Positions 17,328 through 25,959 of a DNA stretch of 64,000 bases are shown piece after piece; the first letter of the stretch is position 1, and each line of letters opens with the position of its first letter. Source of the DNA: CAVSUR01 sp963846005 (GTDB taxonomy: Bacteria > Actinomycetota > Actinomycetes > Streptosporangiales > Streptosporangiaceae); the NCBI GenBank assembly GCA_963846005.1, contig CAWJUH010000003.1, positions 930,001-994,000 of the forward strand, read 5' to 3'. A program made the translations under genes and the position numbers. Under the pieces are notes generated by a model that was not told where the DNA came from, made no database searches, and worked only from the letters and a program-made list of their open reading frames with translations.

Positions 17328-17443
17328 GGGCATCCTTACGGGATCTATGGCAAAGGGCCGCAGCCAGGACAGCAAGCCGGTATCGGGATGAACCCCTCCG
17401 GCAAGACGCCCCGGCGGCCGCGACGGTTTACCCGGACCGGTGC

Positions 17444-18592
17444 TCATCGCATCTCGGCTGGCGCGGGCTGCGGCATCCGGCCCGGCCGGCGTTCCTGCTG
17501 CTCCCGCGCAGCGTCGGCGATGACGTTGCCCACCTCGCGGGCGAATCGCTGCAGCTCGCGGTGCGCGAGCACGTCCGCGCGGCCCTGGGCGCCCATCCGG
17601 GCGGCAGCGGCGGGAGTGTCCCACAGGGCCGTGATCGCGGCGCGCAGGGCCGCCGCGTCGCCCGGCGGCACGAACAGGCCGTTGCGGCCGGGAGTGACCG
17701 CGCCCTGCTGGCCGTCGATCCGCGAGCAGATGACCGGCCTGCTCATCGACCAGGCTTCGAGCATGCAGGTGATCCCGTTGTCGGTGTCGCTCGGGTACAG
17801 CGGCAGGATCACGAACCGGGAGCGCTCGTAGAGCTCGCGCAGCGCGACCGGGTCCCTGGCGCCGAAGGTGACGTTGTCCGGCAGGGCGGCCCGCTCGGCC
17901 TGGTCGCCGAGCAGGACCCGCCACCGGTCGTCCTTGCCGCGGACCAGCGGGGCCGCGATGTGGCACCGGATCCCGGTGCCGTCGAGCGCGGCGAGCAGCG
18001 TGTGATAGTCGCGCATCTCCCGGCCGACGGCGCAGATCATGTCCGCCGGTGCATCCGGCCGGGACTGCCAGAAGTCCTCGTCGACCGGCCACGGGATCTT
18101 CACTACCGTGCTGGCCGGGAACCTCAGCCGGGTCACGGCGAACTCGTGCTGAGTCGGCGGCGGCAGGATCAGCCGGGTGATGCGGCCGCGGACCACCTTC
18201 AGCAGCAGCGCCTTCTTGCGCGGCGATACCCAGCTGAACAGCGTGATCAAGGGGACGCGGGCGCCGGTCAGCCGCAGCAGCAGCGCGAAGGCCAGGGCGA
18301 CCGGCTCGGCGCCCCAGGCAAAGACCGCGTCGTAGCGGCGCCGGACCCGGAAGGCCTCGGCGGCCTGGGCGGCCCAGATCGGCAGGAAGCGGTAGCACCA
18401 CCGCCGCCAGCGGGGCGGCCTGGTCAGGAACCGCTGGTCCAGCAGCGTCAGCTCACCGGGCAGATCCAGCAGCCAGGGCCGCGGATACCGGCCGGCCCGG
18501 CTCAGCTCGCCGATCTCGTCGATGAACGGCGGGAAGTAGTCCGTGCCGAGGAGCACGAGCGTGCGAATCTCACTTCGGTCGGAACCGCTCAT
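17444..18592 (-). CDS. GT4-family glycosyltransferase
   Basis: A retaining GT-B glycosyltransferase of 382 aa, without signal peptide. The N-terminal Rossmann half ends near residue 180. The C-terminal donor-binding half contains ICAVGREMRDYHTLL, NVTFGARDPVALRELYERS and the family EX7E-like stretch in LYPSDTDNGITCMLEAWSMSRPVI, then VTPGRNGLFVPPGDAAAL. Start supported by AAGGGGG 10 nt upstream. It probably adds one sugar of the repeat unit; donor and acceptor cannot be told. It diverges from the second propeller gene across an AT-rich 367-nt region. Confidence 0.85.
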   Translation of the reverse strand: MSGSDRSEIRTLVLLGTDYFPPFIDEIGELSRAGRYPRPWLLDLPGELTLLDQRFLTRPPRWRRWCYRFLPIWAAQAAEAFRVRRRYDAVFAWGAEPVALAFALLLRLTGARVPLITLFSWVSPRKKALLLKVVRGRITRLILPPPTQHEFAVTRLRFPASTVVKIPWPVDEDFWQSRPDAPADMICAVGREMRDYHTLLAALDGTGIRCHIAAPLVRGKDDRWRVLLGDQAERAALPDNVTFGARDPVALRELYERSRFVILPLYPSDTDNGITCMLEAWSMSRPVICSRIDGQQGAVTPGRNGLFVPPGDAAALRAAITALWDTPAAAARMGAQGRADVLAHRELQRFAREVGNVIADAAREQQERRPGRMPQPAPAEMR

Positions 18593-18959
18593 GTCGCCAC
18601 TACCCCCTTCAGGGTGGTGTCGCGGGATTCAAGGTCCGCAGCGCGTGAGCGGAACACGCTGCATGTCTGCTATAGCACTTAGTGTAACTAAAGTGTTGTA
18701 CAGTACCTACTGTGACGGATGTAAGCTTTACGATTAGTTTGAGCTTCGTGTCCGTAATGATGGGGCAACTGGGCCACCCGGTCGACGGAGCGATATTAGC
18801 GAACCGAAAGATATCTGATGGTGTCAACCGACGGCAGTTTAACTGCGTCTTTACTAGTACTTAGCGAGTGCGCGGTGCCCCTGCCGTGATGAGCGGTCAC
18901 GGCAGGTGAATGGCACCGGGACGCCCTGGGGCGCAGCACAGAATCGGGGAGGAAGTTTC
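18593..18959. promoter_or_regulatory. AT-rich divergent promoter region with several palindromes
   Basis: The region separates the GT4 gene (minus) from the propeller gene (plus) and is far less GC-rich than its surroundings. It contains ACAGTA-CC-TACTGT (18700-18713), CACTT/AAGTG (18676-18695), GCAGTT-T-AACTGC (18834-18846), and a 9-bp hairpin CTGCCGTGA/TCACGGCAG (18881-18905) in the leader of the plus-strand gene, followed by GGGGAGGAAG before its ATG. These are candidate operators; no regulator is assigned and no gene is present. Confidence 0.5.
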
Positions 18960-20266
18960 ATGCGAGTTCTCCGCTGGCCGTGGAAGGCGGGCCTGACCGT
19001 CACGGCCGCCGCGGCGGCCTGCGCCGCGGGCGTCGCCACGCCCGCGCTGGCCACCGTCACCGCCAACCCGGCCAACACTCCGCAGCTCAACCTGACCGGG
19101 ACCACCGAGCAGGTGCGCCAGCTCGTGCAGTGCGGCAGCACCATGTACGCCGTCGGGACTTTCACCTCGATCAAGCACAACAGCACGGTGTACAGCCGCA
19201 ACAACATCTTCAGCTTCGGCGCCACCTCGCCCTACAACGTGACGACCTGGAACCCGAACGTGAACGGCGAGGTCAACACGATCGCCTTCGCCAACGGCAA
19301 TTGCGCCGACGCCTACATCGGCGGCAAGTTCACTTCCGTGGACGGCACCAAGGTGTCGAACATCGCCGAGATCAGCACGTCGACCGGCGCGGTGGTCTCG
19401 GCCTTCGGGCACACCGCGGGCGGCGAGGTGGAGACGCTGGCGGGCACCCCCAACGGGCACCTGCTGGCCGGCGGCTACTTCACCTCGATCAACGGCAGCT
19501 CGAACAAGTACTTCGTCAGCCTCAACCCGGCCACCGGCAAGGACGACGGGTACCTGGAGCTGAACATCTCCGGCAACTACGGCAGCGGCGCCACCCAGGT
19601 CTACAACCAGCAGATCAGCCCGAGCGGCGCCTACGACCTGGCGGAGGGCACGTTCACCTCGGTCGGCGGCCAGGCCGCGGCAGCAGATCTTCATGCTGAG
19701 CCTGGCGCGCCAGCTCCGGGACCGTGACCGCCTGGACGTCGCCGGAGTTCAGCAGCAGTGCGCGCACAACGAGGCCTTCTACGTGCGGGCCGCGTCCTGG
19801 TCGCCCGCCAACGGCACGGTGTACCTGGCCACTACCGGATACCACCCGCTGGGCGGGCCGACCGGGCAGACGCCGAGGACCGGTCTGTGTGACTCGGCCG
19901 CGGCGTTCCCGGCCACGCTGGGCTCGGTGTCAGCCACAAGTGGATCAACTACACGGGCTGCGACTCGTTGTACTCCACCGCCGCCGACTCCACGACGGCT
20001 TACTTCGGCGGCCACGAGCGCTGGGCCGACAACTCCGACGACTGTGATGCCGCAGGGCCCAGGCGCCATCCCCGCGCCAGGGCATGGTGGGCCTCTCGCC
20101 GGCAACCGGCGCGGTGATCTTCAACCCGAGCCGCGCCCGCGGCCTCGGCGCCGACGACATGCTCGTGACCAGCGCCGGCCTGTGGATCGCCAGCGACAAC
20201 ATGAACAACTCCAATCAGTGCGCCGGCCAGTCGGGCCACGCGGGCATCTGCTTCCTGCCCAACTGA
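18960..20266 (+). pseudogene. Second secreted beta-propeller gene, broken by frameshifts
   Basis: The ATG at 18960 (GGGGAGGAAG upstream) opens a frame with a signal peptide (ending near TPALATV) and DUF5122-like repeats (YAVGTFTSI, YIGGKFTSVDG, LAGGYFTSING). It closes at 19727, but homology to the paralog at 15024-17327 continues in other frames: QIFMLSL, GTVTAWTSPEF, CAHNEAFYVRAASWSP, KWINYTGCDSLYS and YFGGHERW, then MVGLSPATG to the TGA at 20266. At least five single-base shifts are needed (near 19678, 19705, 19755, 19932 and 20065), both insertions and deletions. The coding content between them is undamaged. Without the shifts it would be about 430 aa with no lectin domains. Confidence 0.75.
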
Positions 20267-20271
20267 CCCTG

Positions 20272-21282
20272 ATGACCGATGCGACGCTGAGGCCCGGCAC
20301 TAGACTGGGCCGAATGCCGCGCCCCAGCCCGCCCAGAATCCTGTATCTGGGCGGGCTGGGGCGCAGCGGGACGACGATCATCGAGCGGCTGCTGGGCGAG
20401 CTGCCCGGCGTCTGCCCCGTCGGGGAGGTCGTCCACCTGTGGCTGCGCGGGGTTACCGACGGCGAGCGCTGCGGCTGCGGCGAGCCCTTTCCGCTGTGCC
20501 CGTTCTGGCGGCAGGTCGGGAAGCTGGCCTTCGGCGGCTGGGACCAGGTCGACGGCCGCTACGTGGAGGGCCTGCGGCGTCAGATCGACCGGACCCGGCG
20601 GATTCCCGCGCTGGCGCTGCCCCGGCTGACCGGCCGCGAGCGGCGCGTGCTCGACGAGTACACCGGCTATTACCGGCGCATCTACGCGGCGGTCGCGGCG
20701 GTGAGCGGGACGAGCTGCGTCATTGATTCCAGCAAGCACCCGTCGCTGGCCTTCTGCCTGAGCTGGCAGCCCGATCTGGATTTGCGGGTGGTGCATGTGG
20801 TGCGCGATCCCCGCGCGGTGGCCTACTCCTGGTCCAAGCAGGTCAGCCGCCCTGACGCAGCCGGGAGCAGCAGCCAGAACACCCGGATGTGGACCTACGC
20901 GCCGCCGACGGCCGCGATCCAGTGGAACGTGCAGAACAGCGCCGTCCGGCTGCTGGCCCGGCGCGGGGTGCCCACCATGCTCGTGCAGTACGAGAACTTC
21001 GTGCGGGAGCCCGGCCCGGTGCTGCGGCAGGTCGCCGCGTTCGCCGGGCTGCCGGAACTGGAGTCGGTGCCCTTCCTCGGTGCTGACGCCGACGGGCTGT
21101 GGGCGGACCTGCCGGCCTCGCATACCGTGTCGGGTAACCCGATGCGGTTCTCGACCGGCCGGATCCGGATCCGGCGGGACGAGCAGTGGCGCGCCGCGCT
21201 GCCGGCCGGGCAGCGCCGGGCCGTGACGGCGCTGACGCTTCCGCTGCTGGCCCGCTACGGCTATGCGCAGGGACGGACATGA
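20272..21282 (+). CDS. Sulfotransferase 1
   Basis: P-loop sulfotransferase-fold protein (336 aa) expected to move sulfate from PAPS to a carbohydrate acceptor. The 5'-phosphosulfate-binding motif GGLGRSGTTIIERLL is at residues ~26-40, and the 3'-phosphate-binding motif VVRDPRAVAYSW is at ~175-186. A Cys-rich insert (GERCGCGEPFPLCPFW) near 63-78 is typical of a subgroup of bacterial sulfotransferases. ATG 20314 is an alternative start. The stop overlaps the following GT2 start (ATGA), so the two are translationally coupled. Cytosolic, no signal peptide. Confidence 0.88.
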   Translation: MTDATLRPGTRLGRMPRPSPPRILYLGGLGRSGTTIIERLLGELPGVCPVGEVVHLWLRGVTDGERCGCGEPFPLCPFWRQVGKLAFGGWDQVDGRYVEGLRRQIDRTRRIPALALPRLTGRERRVLDEYTGYYRRIYAAVAAVSGTSCVIDSSKHPSLAFCLSWQPDLDLRVVHVVRDPRAVAYSWSKQVSRPDAAGSSSQNTRMWTYAPPTAAIQWNVQNSAVRLLARRGVPTMLVQYENFVREPGPVLRQVAAFAGLPELESVPFLGADADGLWADLPASHTVSGNPMRFSTGRIRIRRDEQWRAALPAGQRRAVTALTLPLLARYGYAQGRT

Positions 21283-22187
21283 CGGACTGGCCTTCGGTGG
21301 GGATTGTCCTGCCGACCCACAACCGCCCGCAGCTGATGCGGGCGGCACTCGCGGCCGCGCTCGGGCAGGACTACCCCGGCGAGCTGCGGGCGGTGGTGGT
21401 GCACGACCGCAGCGAGCCTGATCAGAGCATCGCGGACGGCGACCGGGTGCGGGTGGTGGCGAACCACCGGACCCCCGGGCTGGCCGGCGCCCGCAACGCC
21501 GGGGTGCTCGAGCTCAGCACCGACCTGGTCGCGTTCTGCGACGACGACGACCAATGGCTGCCGGGCAAGCTGGCCGCGCAGGTCGCCGCGCTGCGCGCCG
21601 AGCCCGGCGCCGAGTTCGCCAGCTGCGGCATCATGATCGACTATCAGGGCCGGCGCACCCCCCGGCTCGTCGGCCGGGATCGCGTCAGCTACGACGACCT
21701 GCTGCGGTCGCGGATGATGATGGTGCACTCCTCGACGTACCTGATCGGGCGCAGGGAACTGACCGACGGCATCGGCCTGGTCGACGAGACCATCCCCGCC
21801 AGCCAGAACGAGGACTGGGACCTGGCCCTGCGGGCGGCCCGGCGCGCGCCGATCGTGTTCGTGGACCGGCCGCTGGTGCGGGTAGCCTGGGGCGCCACCT
21901 CGTACTTCTCGCACCAGTGGGAGACCAAGATCGCCGGGCTGCTCTGGATGCTCGACCACCACCCCGACATCACCCGCGACAAAGCGGGCGCTGCCCGGGT
22001 CTACGCCCAGCTCTCGTTCGCGTACGCGTGCCAGGGCAACCGGTCGCAGGCCTGGCAGTGGAGCCGGCGGGCGCTGCGCTGCAACTGGCGGGAGCGCCGG
22101 GTGCCGATCGCGGCCGCGGTGGCCACCGGGCTGGTCTCCGGCGACACGGTCATGCGCCGCCTCAACGCGCTGGGCCATGGCATCTGA
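21279..22187 (+). CDS. GT2-family glycosyltransferase
   Basis: GT-A fold inverting glycosyltransferase, 302 aa. VGIVLPTHNRPQLMRAALAA starts the nucleotide-binding domain, AGARNAGVLELSTDLVAFCDDDD carries the metal-binding Asp motif near residue 86-90, and NEDWDLALRA near 178-187 supplies the acidic catalytic region. It overlaps the preceding sulfotransferase by 4 nt. It has no membrane segments, so it acts on a lipid-linked acceptor at the inner membrane face by association. Confidence 0.9.
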   Translation: MTDWPSVGIVLPTHNRPQLMRAALAAALGQDYPGELRAVVVHDRSEPDQSIADGDRVRVVANHRTPGLAGARNAGVLELSTDLVAFCDDDDQWLPGKLAAQVAALRAEPGAEFASCGIMIDYQGRRTPRLVGRDRVSYDDLLRSRMMMVHSSTYLIGRRELTDGIGLVDETIPASQNEDWDLALRAARRAPIVFVDRPLVRVAWGATSYFSHQWETKIAGLLWMLDHHPDITRDKAGAARVYAQLSFAYACQGNRSQAWQWSRRALRCNWRERRVPIAAAVATGLVSGDTVMRRLNALGHGI

Positions 22188-23272
22188 CCGCCGCGGGACC
22201 ATGACGGCCGGCCAGCATGGCGGCAGCCGGGGGCGCCCGCCCGGCCGGCGCGCCGCGCCGCGGCGGCGCTACCGGGCCGTCGCGGCGGCCGCGGCGCTGG
22301 CGGTGGCGGTCGCCGTCGTGGTCGTCTGGCGCCTGGCCAGCGGGCCGCAGCAGCACTCGCGCCCGCCGGGCGGCAGCCTCGCGCACCTGGCGCAGCCCCG
22401 GTTCGGCCCGCACGTCCCGCGCCGCGGCGCGGAGCTGGGCGCCTGGGTCAAGCCGCAGAACTACACCCCGGCCGGCCAGACCCTCGCCGTGGACATGCTG
22501 CAGACGGCGCTTGGCCGCCGGCTTGACATCGTGCACACCTACCTGACCTGGCAGGGCGCCTTCCCGACCGCGAGCGATGTGGCCGCCGCCGACCAGGGCA
22601 GCACCCTGCTGCTGTCGTGGACCGGCACCGACAGCGCGGCGGTCAGCTCCGGTGCCTACGACAAGGTCATCCGGGCTCGCGCCCGTGCGATCAAGGCCTT
22701 CGGTCACCCGGTCTTCCTGCAATGGCGGTGGGAGATGGACCGGCCGAACCTGAGCGGGGTATCCGGGACGCCGGCTGCAGTTCATCGCCGCGTGGAAGCA
22801 TGTGCGCGCGATCTTCTCCCAGCAGCACGTGCGCAACGTCGCCTGGGTCTGGTGCCCCACGGCCAAGGGATTCGAGCCGGGCGGCCGGGCCGCGGCGTAC
22901 TACCCGGGCAACGCGCAGGTCGACTGGATCTGCGCCGATGCCTATCCGGGCCTGGGCGGCTACCGGTCCTTCGCCGACACGGTCCGCCCGTTCCTGAGCT
23001 GGGCGTCGCACCACCCCAAGCCGGTCATGATCGGCGAGTTCGGGGTGCCGCAGACCTACACCCCGCAGCAGCGCGCGGCCTGGCTGCACGCAGCCGGGCA
23101 GACGGTCCGCCAGGACCCCCAGATCAAGGCCCTGGTCTACTTCGATTCCGACCCCGCGCCGTCGCCGCAGGCCAGCTTCGCGCTGGACACCGGCAGCCCG
23201 GCGCTGGAGGCCTTCCGCGCCCTGGCCGACAGCCCCTACTTCAACCCGCGCCGCCTGAAGGTCACCGGCTAG
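22177..23272 (+). pseudogene. Second GH26-like secreted glycoside hydrolase, one frameshift
   Basis: The frame starts at ATG 22177 (22201 alternative), overlapping the GT2 gene by 11 nt. It has a basic N terminus and a hydrophobic anchor (~38-52). The catalytic domain begins ELGAWVKPQNYTPAG and includes FLQWRWEMDRPNL, with a likely acid/base Glu. The frame is then lost between about 22757 and 22780 and homology resumes one base over: LQFIAAWKHVRAIF, VAWVWCPTAKGF, ICADAYPGLGG and MIGEFGVPQTY (likely nucleophile Glu) to the TAG at 23272. One extra base explains the break. Restored, it would be about 364 aa and a distant relative of the gene at 13142-14551. Confidence 0.75.
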
Positions 23273-23279
23273 CGGCAGG

Positions 23280-24095
23280 TCACGAGGCGGTGCTGCGCCG
23301 CCCGCGGGGGCGCAGCACCCGGCTGCGCACCGCCTCGGCCGCGATCCAGGGCGCGAGCCGCAGTGGCTCGGCGACGTAGCGGCCCGCCAGCCGGCGCGGG
23401 TCGTGCAGCAGCCGGTACGCCCACTCCAGGCCCAGCGGGCCGGTCCACCGGGGCGGCGTCGAGGTCTCGCCGACCAGGTAGTCCATGATCCCGCCCAGCG
23501 GGAAGATCGCGTTCGCGGCTACCCGGCCGCGGTTGGCGTGGATCCAGGCCTCCTGGCGCGGCATGCCCATGCACACCATCAGGATGTGCGGCGAGAACGC
23601 CTTGATCTCGTCCAGCACCTCCAGGTTCTCCGCCGAGGCCGGGCGGATGCTGAAGAACCCGTGATGGTGTCCCGACTCCAGGCCCGGGTACCGGCTGCGC
23701 AGGTAGGACTCGAACCGGCCGGCCACCGACGGGGTGCCGCCGAGGAAATACACCCGCCAGCCCGACTGCCGGGCCCGGGTCAGCAGCGGGTCCAGCCAGT
23801 CCAGCGAGGTCAGCCGGTTGTCGCGATCGAGCGGCTGGCCGAACAGGCGGCCGAGATGCACGATCCACATGCCGTCGGCGTGGATGTGGTCGGCCCGGGC
23901 AAAGAACTCCCGCATGCCCGCCGACCGGCGCTGCAGGTACAGGCTGTGCAGGTTGTGGTTGGCGATCACCGCCTGCCGGCCGGCGGCGATCGCGTCCCCC
24001 ACCGCCTGGAACAGCGAGCCGGTCGTGAGCGCATCGACCCGGATGCCGAGGAACTCGCAGCGGGGCACGCCGGCTGCGCCGGAGGCGGCGGTCAT
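23280..24095 (-). CDS. WecG/TagA/CpsF-family glycosyltransferase
   Basis: 271 aa, GT26 family; members add N-acetylmannosamine(uronic acid) or related sugars to polyprenyl-diphosphate-linked acceptors. Hallmarks: the N-terminal LGIRVDALTTGSLFQAV, VIANHNLHSLYLQRR, HADGMWIVHLGRLFGQPL, VYFLGGTPSVAGRFESYL, LMVCMGMPRQEAWIHANR and PLGGIMDYLVGET near the end. The ATG at 24095 overlaps the stop of the upstream sulfotransferase (ATGA). It begins the distal end of the minus-strand operon that runs from 34769 to 23280. Confidence 0.95.
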   Translation of the reverse strand: MTAASGAAGVPRCEFLGIRVDALTTGSLFQAVGDAIAAGRQAVIANHNLHSLYLQRRSAGMREFFARADHIHADGMWIVHLGRLFGQPLDRDNRLTSLDWLDPLLTRARQSGWRVYFLGGTPSVAGRFESYLRSRYPGLESGHHHGFFSIRPASAENLEVLDEIKAFSPHILMVCMGMPRQEAWIHANRGRVAANAIFPLGGIMDYLVGETSTPPRWTGPLGLEWAYRLLHDPRRLAGRYVAEPLRLAPWIAAEAVRSRVLRPRGRRSTAS

Positions 24096-25060
24096 GCCGG
24101 CCTGCCGTCCGCCCCGGCGTAGCCGAGGCGGGCCAGCAGCGGGCCGATCTCCGCTTCCACGGCCGCCTGCTCGGCGGTGCCGAGCTTGCCGCGCCACCGG
24201 CCGACCGAGCTGGCCCGGGCGCCGGCCAGCGCGTCCCGCAGCGCGCGCTCGCCGGCCTGCCTGGTGTCCAGGAACCTGGCCAGCTGCTCCGCGGTGGCGC
24301 CCGGCTCGCCGGCCATGCTCTCGTACCGCAGTTCCAGCGCCCGGCCGTCCGGCAGGCCGGCCAGGCCGTCCAGCGCGGCCTCGGTGAACCGCCGCCAGCA
24401 CCAGGCCGACCGGACGATGTCCGGCACCTGGGTGAATTCCTCCCGCCGCTCCGGCTCGACCCACCAGCGCGGGTAGGGCCCCCACAGCTGGCCGCCGCGG
24501 CCGCGGCGCACCGACTGCGCGGACGCCGCCGACAGCCACGGCTGCTCGGCGTGCGAGACGGCAGCGTCCCGGCCGTCCCTGATGATGTGCACGAACTGCG
24601 CCGCCGGGAAGACCGAGGCGAGGAAGGGCACCACGAAGCTGTTCTCCGGGTTCTTCTCCGCGAACCGGCGGCCGCCGTCCAGCGCCGCCAGCAGCAGCGC
24701 CGAGTAGGACAGCCGGAACACCGCGGCGCTGCGCCGGTCGGTCCATGAGCGGTCGTAGACGCAGCGGGCCACGGCCTTGGTCAGCCGCGGCTCGAAATGG
24801 TAGGAAATCTCGGGCAGGCGGCCGATGCAGCTGCCGAGGAACGTGGTGCCGGACCGGGGGGCGCCGATGATGAACACGGGCCGGTGCAGCCGGGGGTCCA
24901 GGGCCGCCGCCGTCGGCGGCTTGCGCAGGCCGGGCTCACTGCGGCGCTCGCGCAGGTCGGACAGCAGGCCGTGGGCACCGATCCGGGCGATCCGCGGCCA
25001 GGTCAGCTCCTGATGCGGGGGGACCGGGGGCCGGATCCCGGTCGCGGCGGGCGCGCTCAC
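24092..25060 (-). CDS. Sulfotransferase 2
   Basis: Sulfotransferase-fold protein, 322 aa. FIIGAPRSGTTFLGSCI (~64-80) is the 5'-phosphosulfate-binding loop and HIIRDGRDAAVSHA (~155-168) the 3'-phosphate-binding motif. FAEKNPENSF resembles the K-x-P-x-N segment that binds substrate or cofactor in this fold. It overlaps both neighbours by 4 nt (with the sulfotransferase at 25057 and the WecG-like gene at 24095), so its product is made together with them. The acceptor is unknown. Confidence 0.9.
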   Translation of the reverse strand: MSAPAATGIRPPVPPHQELTWPRIARIGAHGLLSDLRERRSEPGLRKPPTAAALDPRLHRPVFIIGAPRSGTTFLGSCIGRLPEISYHFEPRLTKAVARCVYDRSWTDRRSAAVFRLSYSALLLAALDGGRRFAEKNPENSFVVPFLASVFPAAQFVHIIRDGRDAAVSHAEQPWLSAASAQSVRRGRGGQLWGPYPRWWVEPERREEFTQVPDIVRSAWCWRRFTEAALDGLAGLPDGRALELRYESMAGEPGATAEQLARFLDTRQAGERALRDALAGARASSVGRWRGKLGTAEQAAVEAEIGPLLARLGYAGADGRPA

Positions 25061-25926
25061 GCCGACCAGCTCAGGTCCCGGCCGAGCCAGGCGGCCAGCC
25101 GCTTGTCGTAGGGCCGGAAATGCTCGCGCAGCTCCTCCCGCAGCGGGCCGGGCATCGGCGACCGGTCCCGGGCGTTGTGCTTATCGAACACGATGCCCGG
25201 GTGCGCGGGCAGCCCGAGGAAGTCCAGCACGGTCCCGAACGCCCGCTCCGGGGCGCCGAACCAGTCCGCGCAGTCCACGACGTGGATGCTGCCGCGGCCC
25301 ATCTGCTGTTCCAGCCGTTCGAGCTGGTCGATGTACTGCCCGCGGGTGCGGTAGGCATGGTGCTGGTAGCTGTGGCTGAGGTACGCCGGGTCGGCCATCA
25401 GGCGCTCGGCCTCGCCCGCCAGCCGTGATTCCTCCAGCTCCAGCGCCCGCTCGAACGGCTCGGTCTCATAGCCGCGGGCCAGTTCGTGCGCGTGCGCGGA
25501 GTAGGCCCGCTCGACCGGGTCGCGCAGCAGCACCAGCAGCCTGACCCCGGGCAGGTCGCGGGCGATCCGGCCGGCGGCCGCCGGGTGGAACATGTAGTAG
25601 GGGCTGGCCTCGAAGGTCTGCGGCGCGACCCCCGCCGACCGCTCCCGCAGCCGGGCGTGCGCGCGCAGCGGGAAATGACCCTGGTACCAGCGCAGCCCGC
25701 GGGTGTAATCGGTGTCGAAGTAGTGCACGCCCTTGTGCAGCACCGCCCGCAGCACGGCCGGGTGCTGCTCCAGGGCCCGGTACATCGAGGTCGTGCCGCA
25801 GCGCTGCGCCCCGACGATCAGGAAGCCGGGCAGCATGCGCGCCGCGTGGGTGAGCTGGCCGACCAGGACCGAGGTGGTCTGCGCGGCGTGCCGGACGGCC
25901 GGCGAGACCGTCTTCCTGTCAAGCAT
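25057..25926 (-). CDS. Sulfotransferase 3 (heparan N-sulfotransferase-like fold)
   Basis: A third sulfotransferase, 289 aa from the ATG at 25926, chosen because AGAAAGG lies 8 nt upstream; an ATG at 25944 is the alternative. FLIVGAQRCGTTSMYRAL is the PAPS-binding loop, HKGVHYFDTDY resembles the K-E-x-H-Y-F region of carbohydrate sulfotransferases, and LLVLLRDPVERAYSAHAHEL is the 3'-phosphate motif. This pattern is closer to glycosaminoglycan sulfotransferases than the other two proteins are, which supports a sugar acceptor. Confidence 0.9.
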   Translation of the reverse strand: MLDRKTVSPAVRHAAQTTSVLVGQLTHAARMLPGFLIVGAQRCGTTSMYRALEQHPAVLRAVLHKGVHYFDTDYTRGLRWYQGHFPLRAHARLRERSAGVAPQTFEASPYYMFHPAAAGRIARDLPGVRLLVLLRDPVERAYSAHAHELARGYETEPFERALELEESRLAGEAERLMADPAYLSHSYQHHAYRTRGQYIDQLERLEQQMGRGSIHVVDCADWFGAPERAFGTVLDFLGLPAHPGIVFDKHNARDRSPMPGPLREELREHFRPYDKRLAAWLGRDLSWSA

Positions 25927-25959
25927 CAAAGCTGCCTTTCTCATCGTCAGCGTTCATCG

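Noticed and set aside
14865..17831. Very long plus-strand open frame (988 codons) opposite the propeller gene
   Set aside because: It begins in the heptamer array, is rich in Arg/Gly/Ala and lies antisense to a gene with signal peptide and lectin motifs. It is a high-GC shadow frame.
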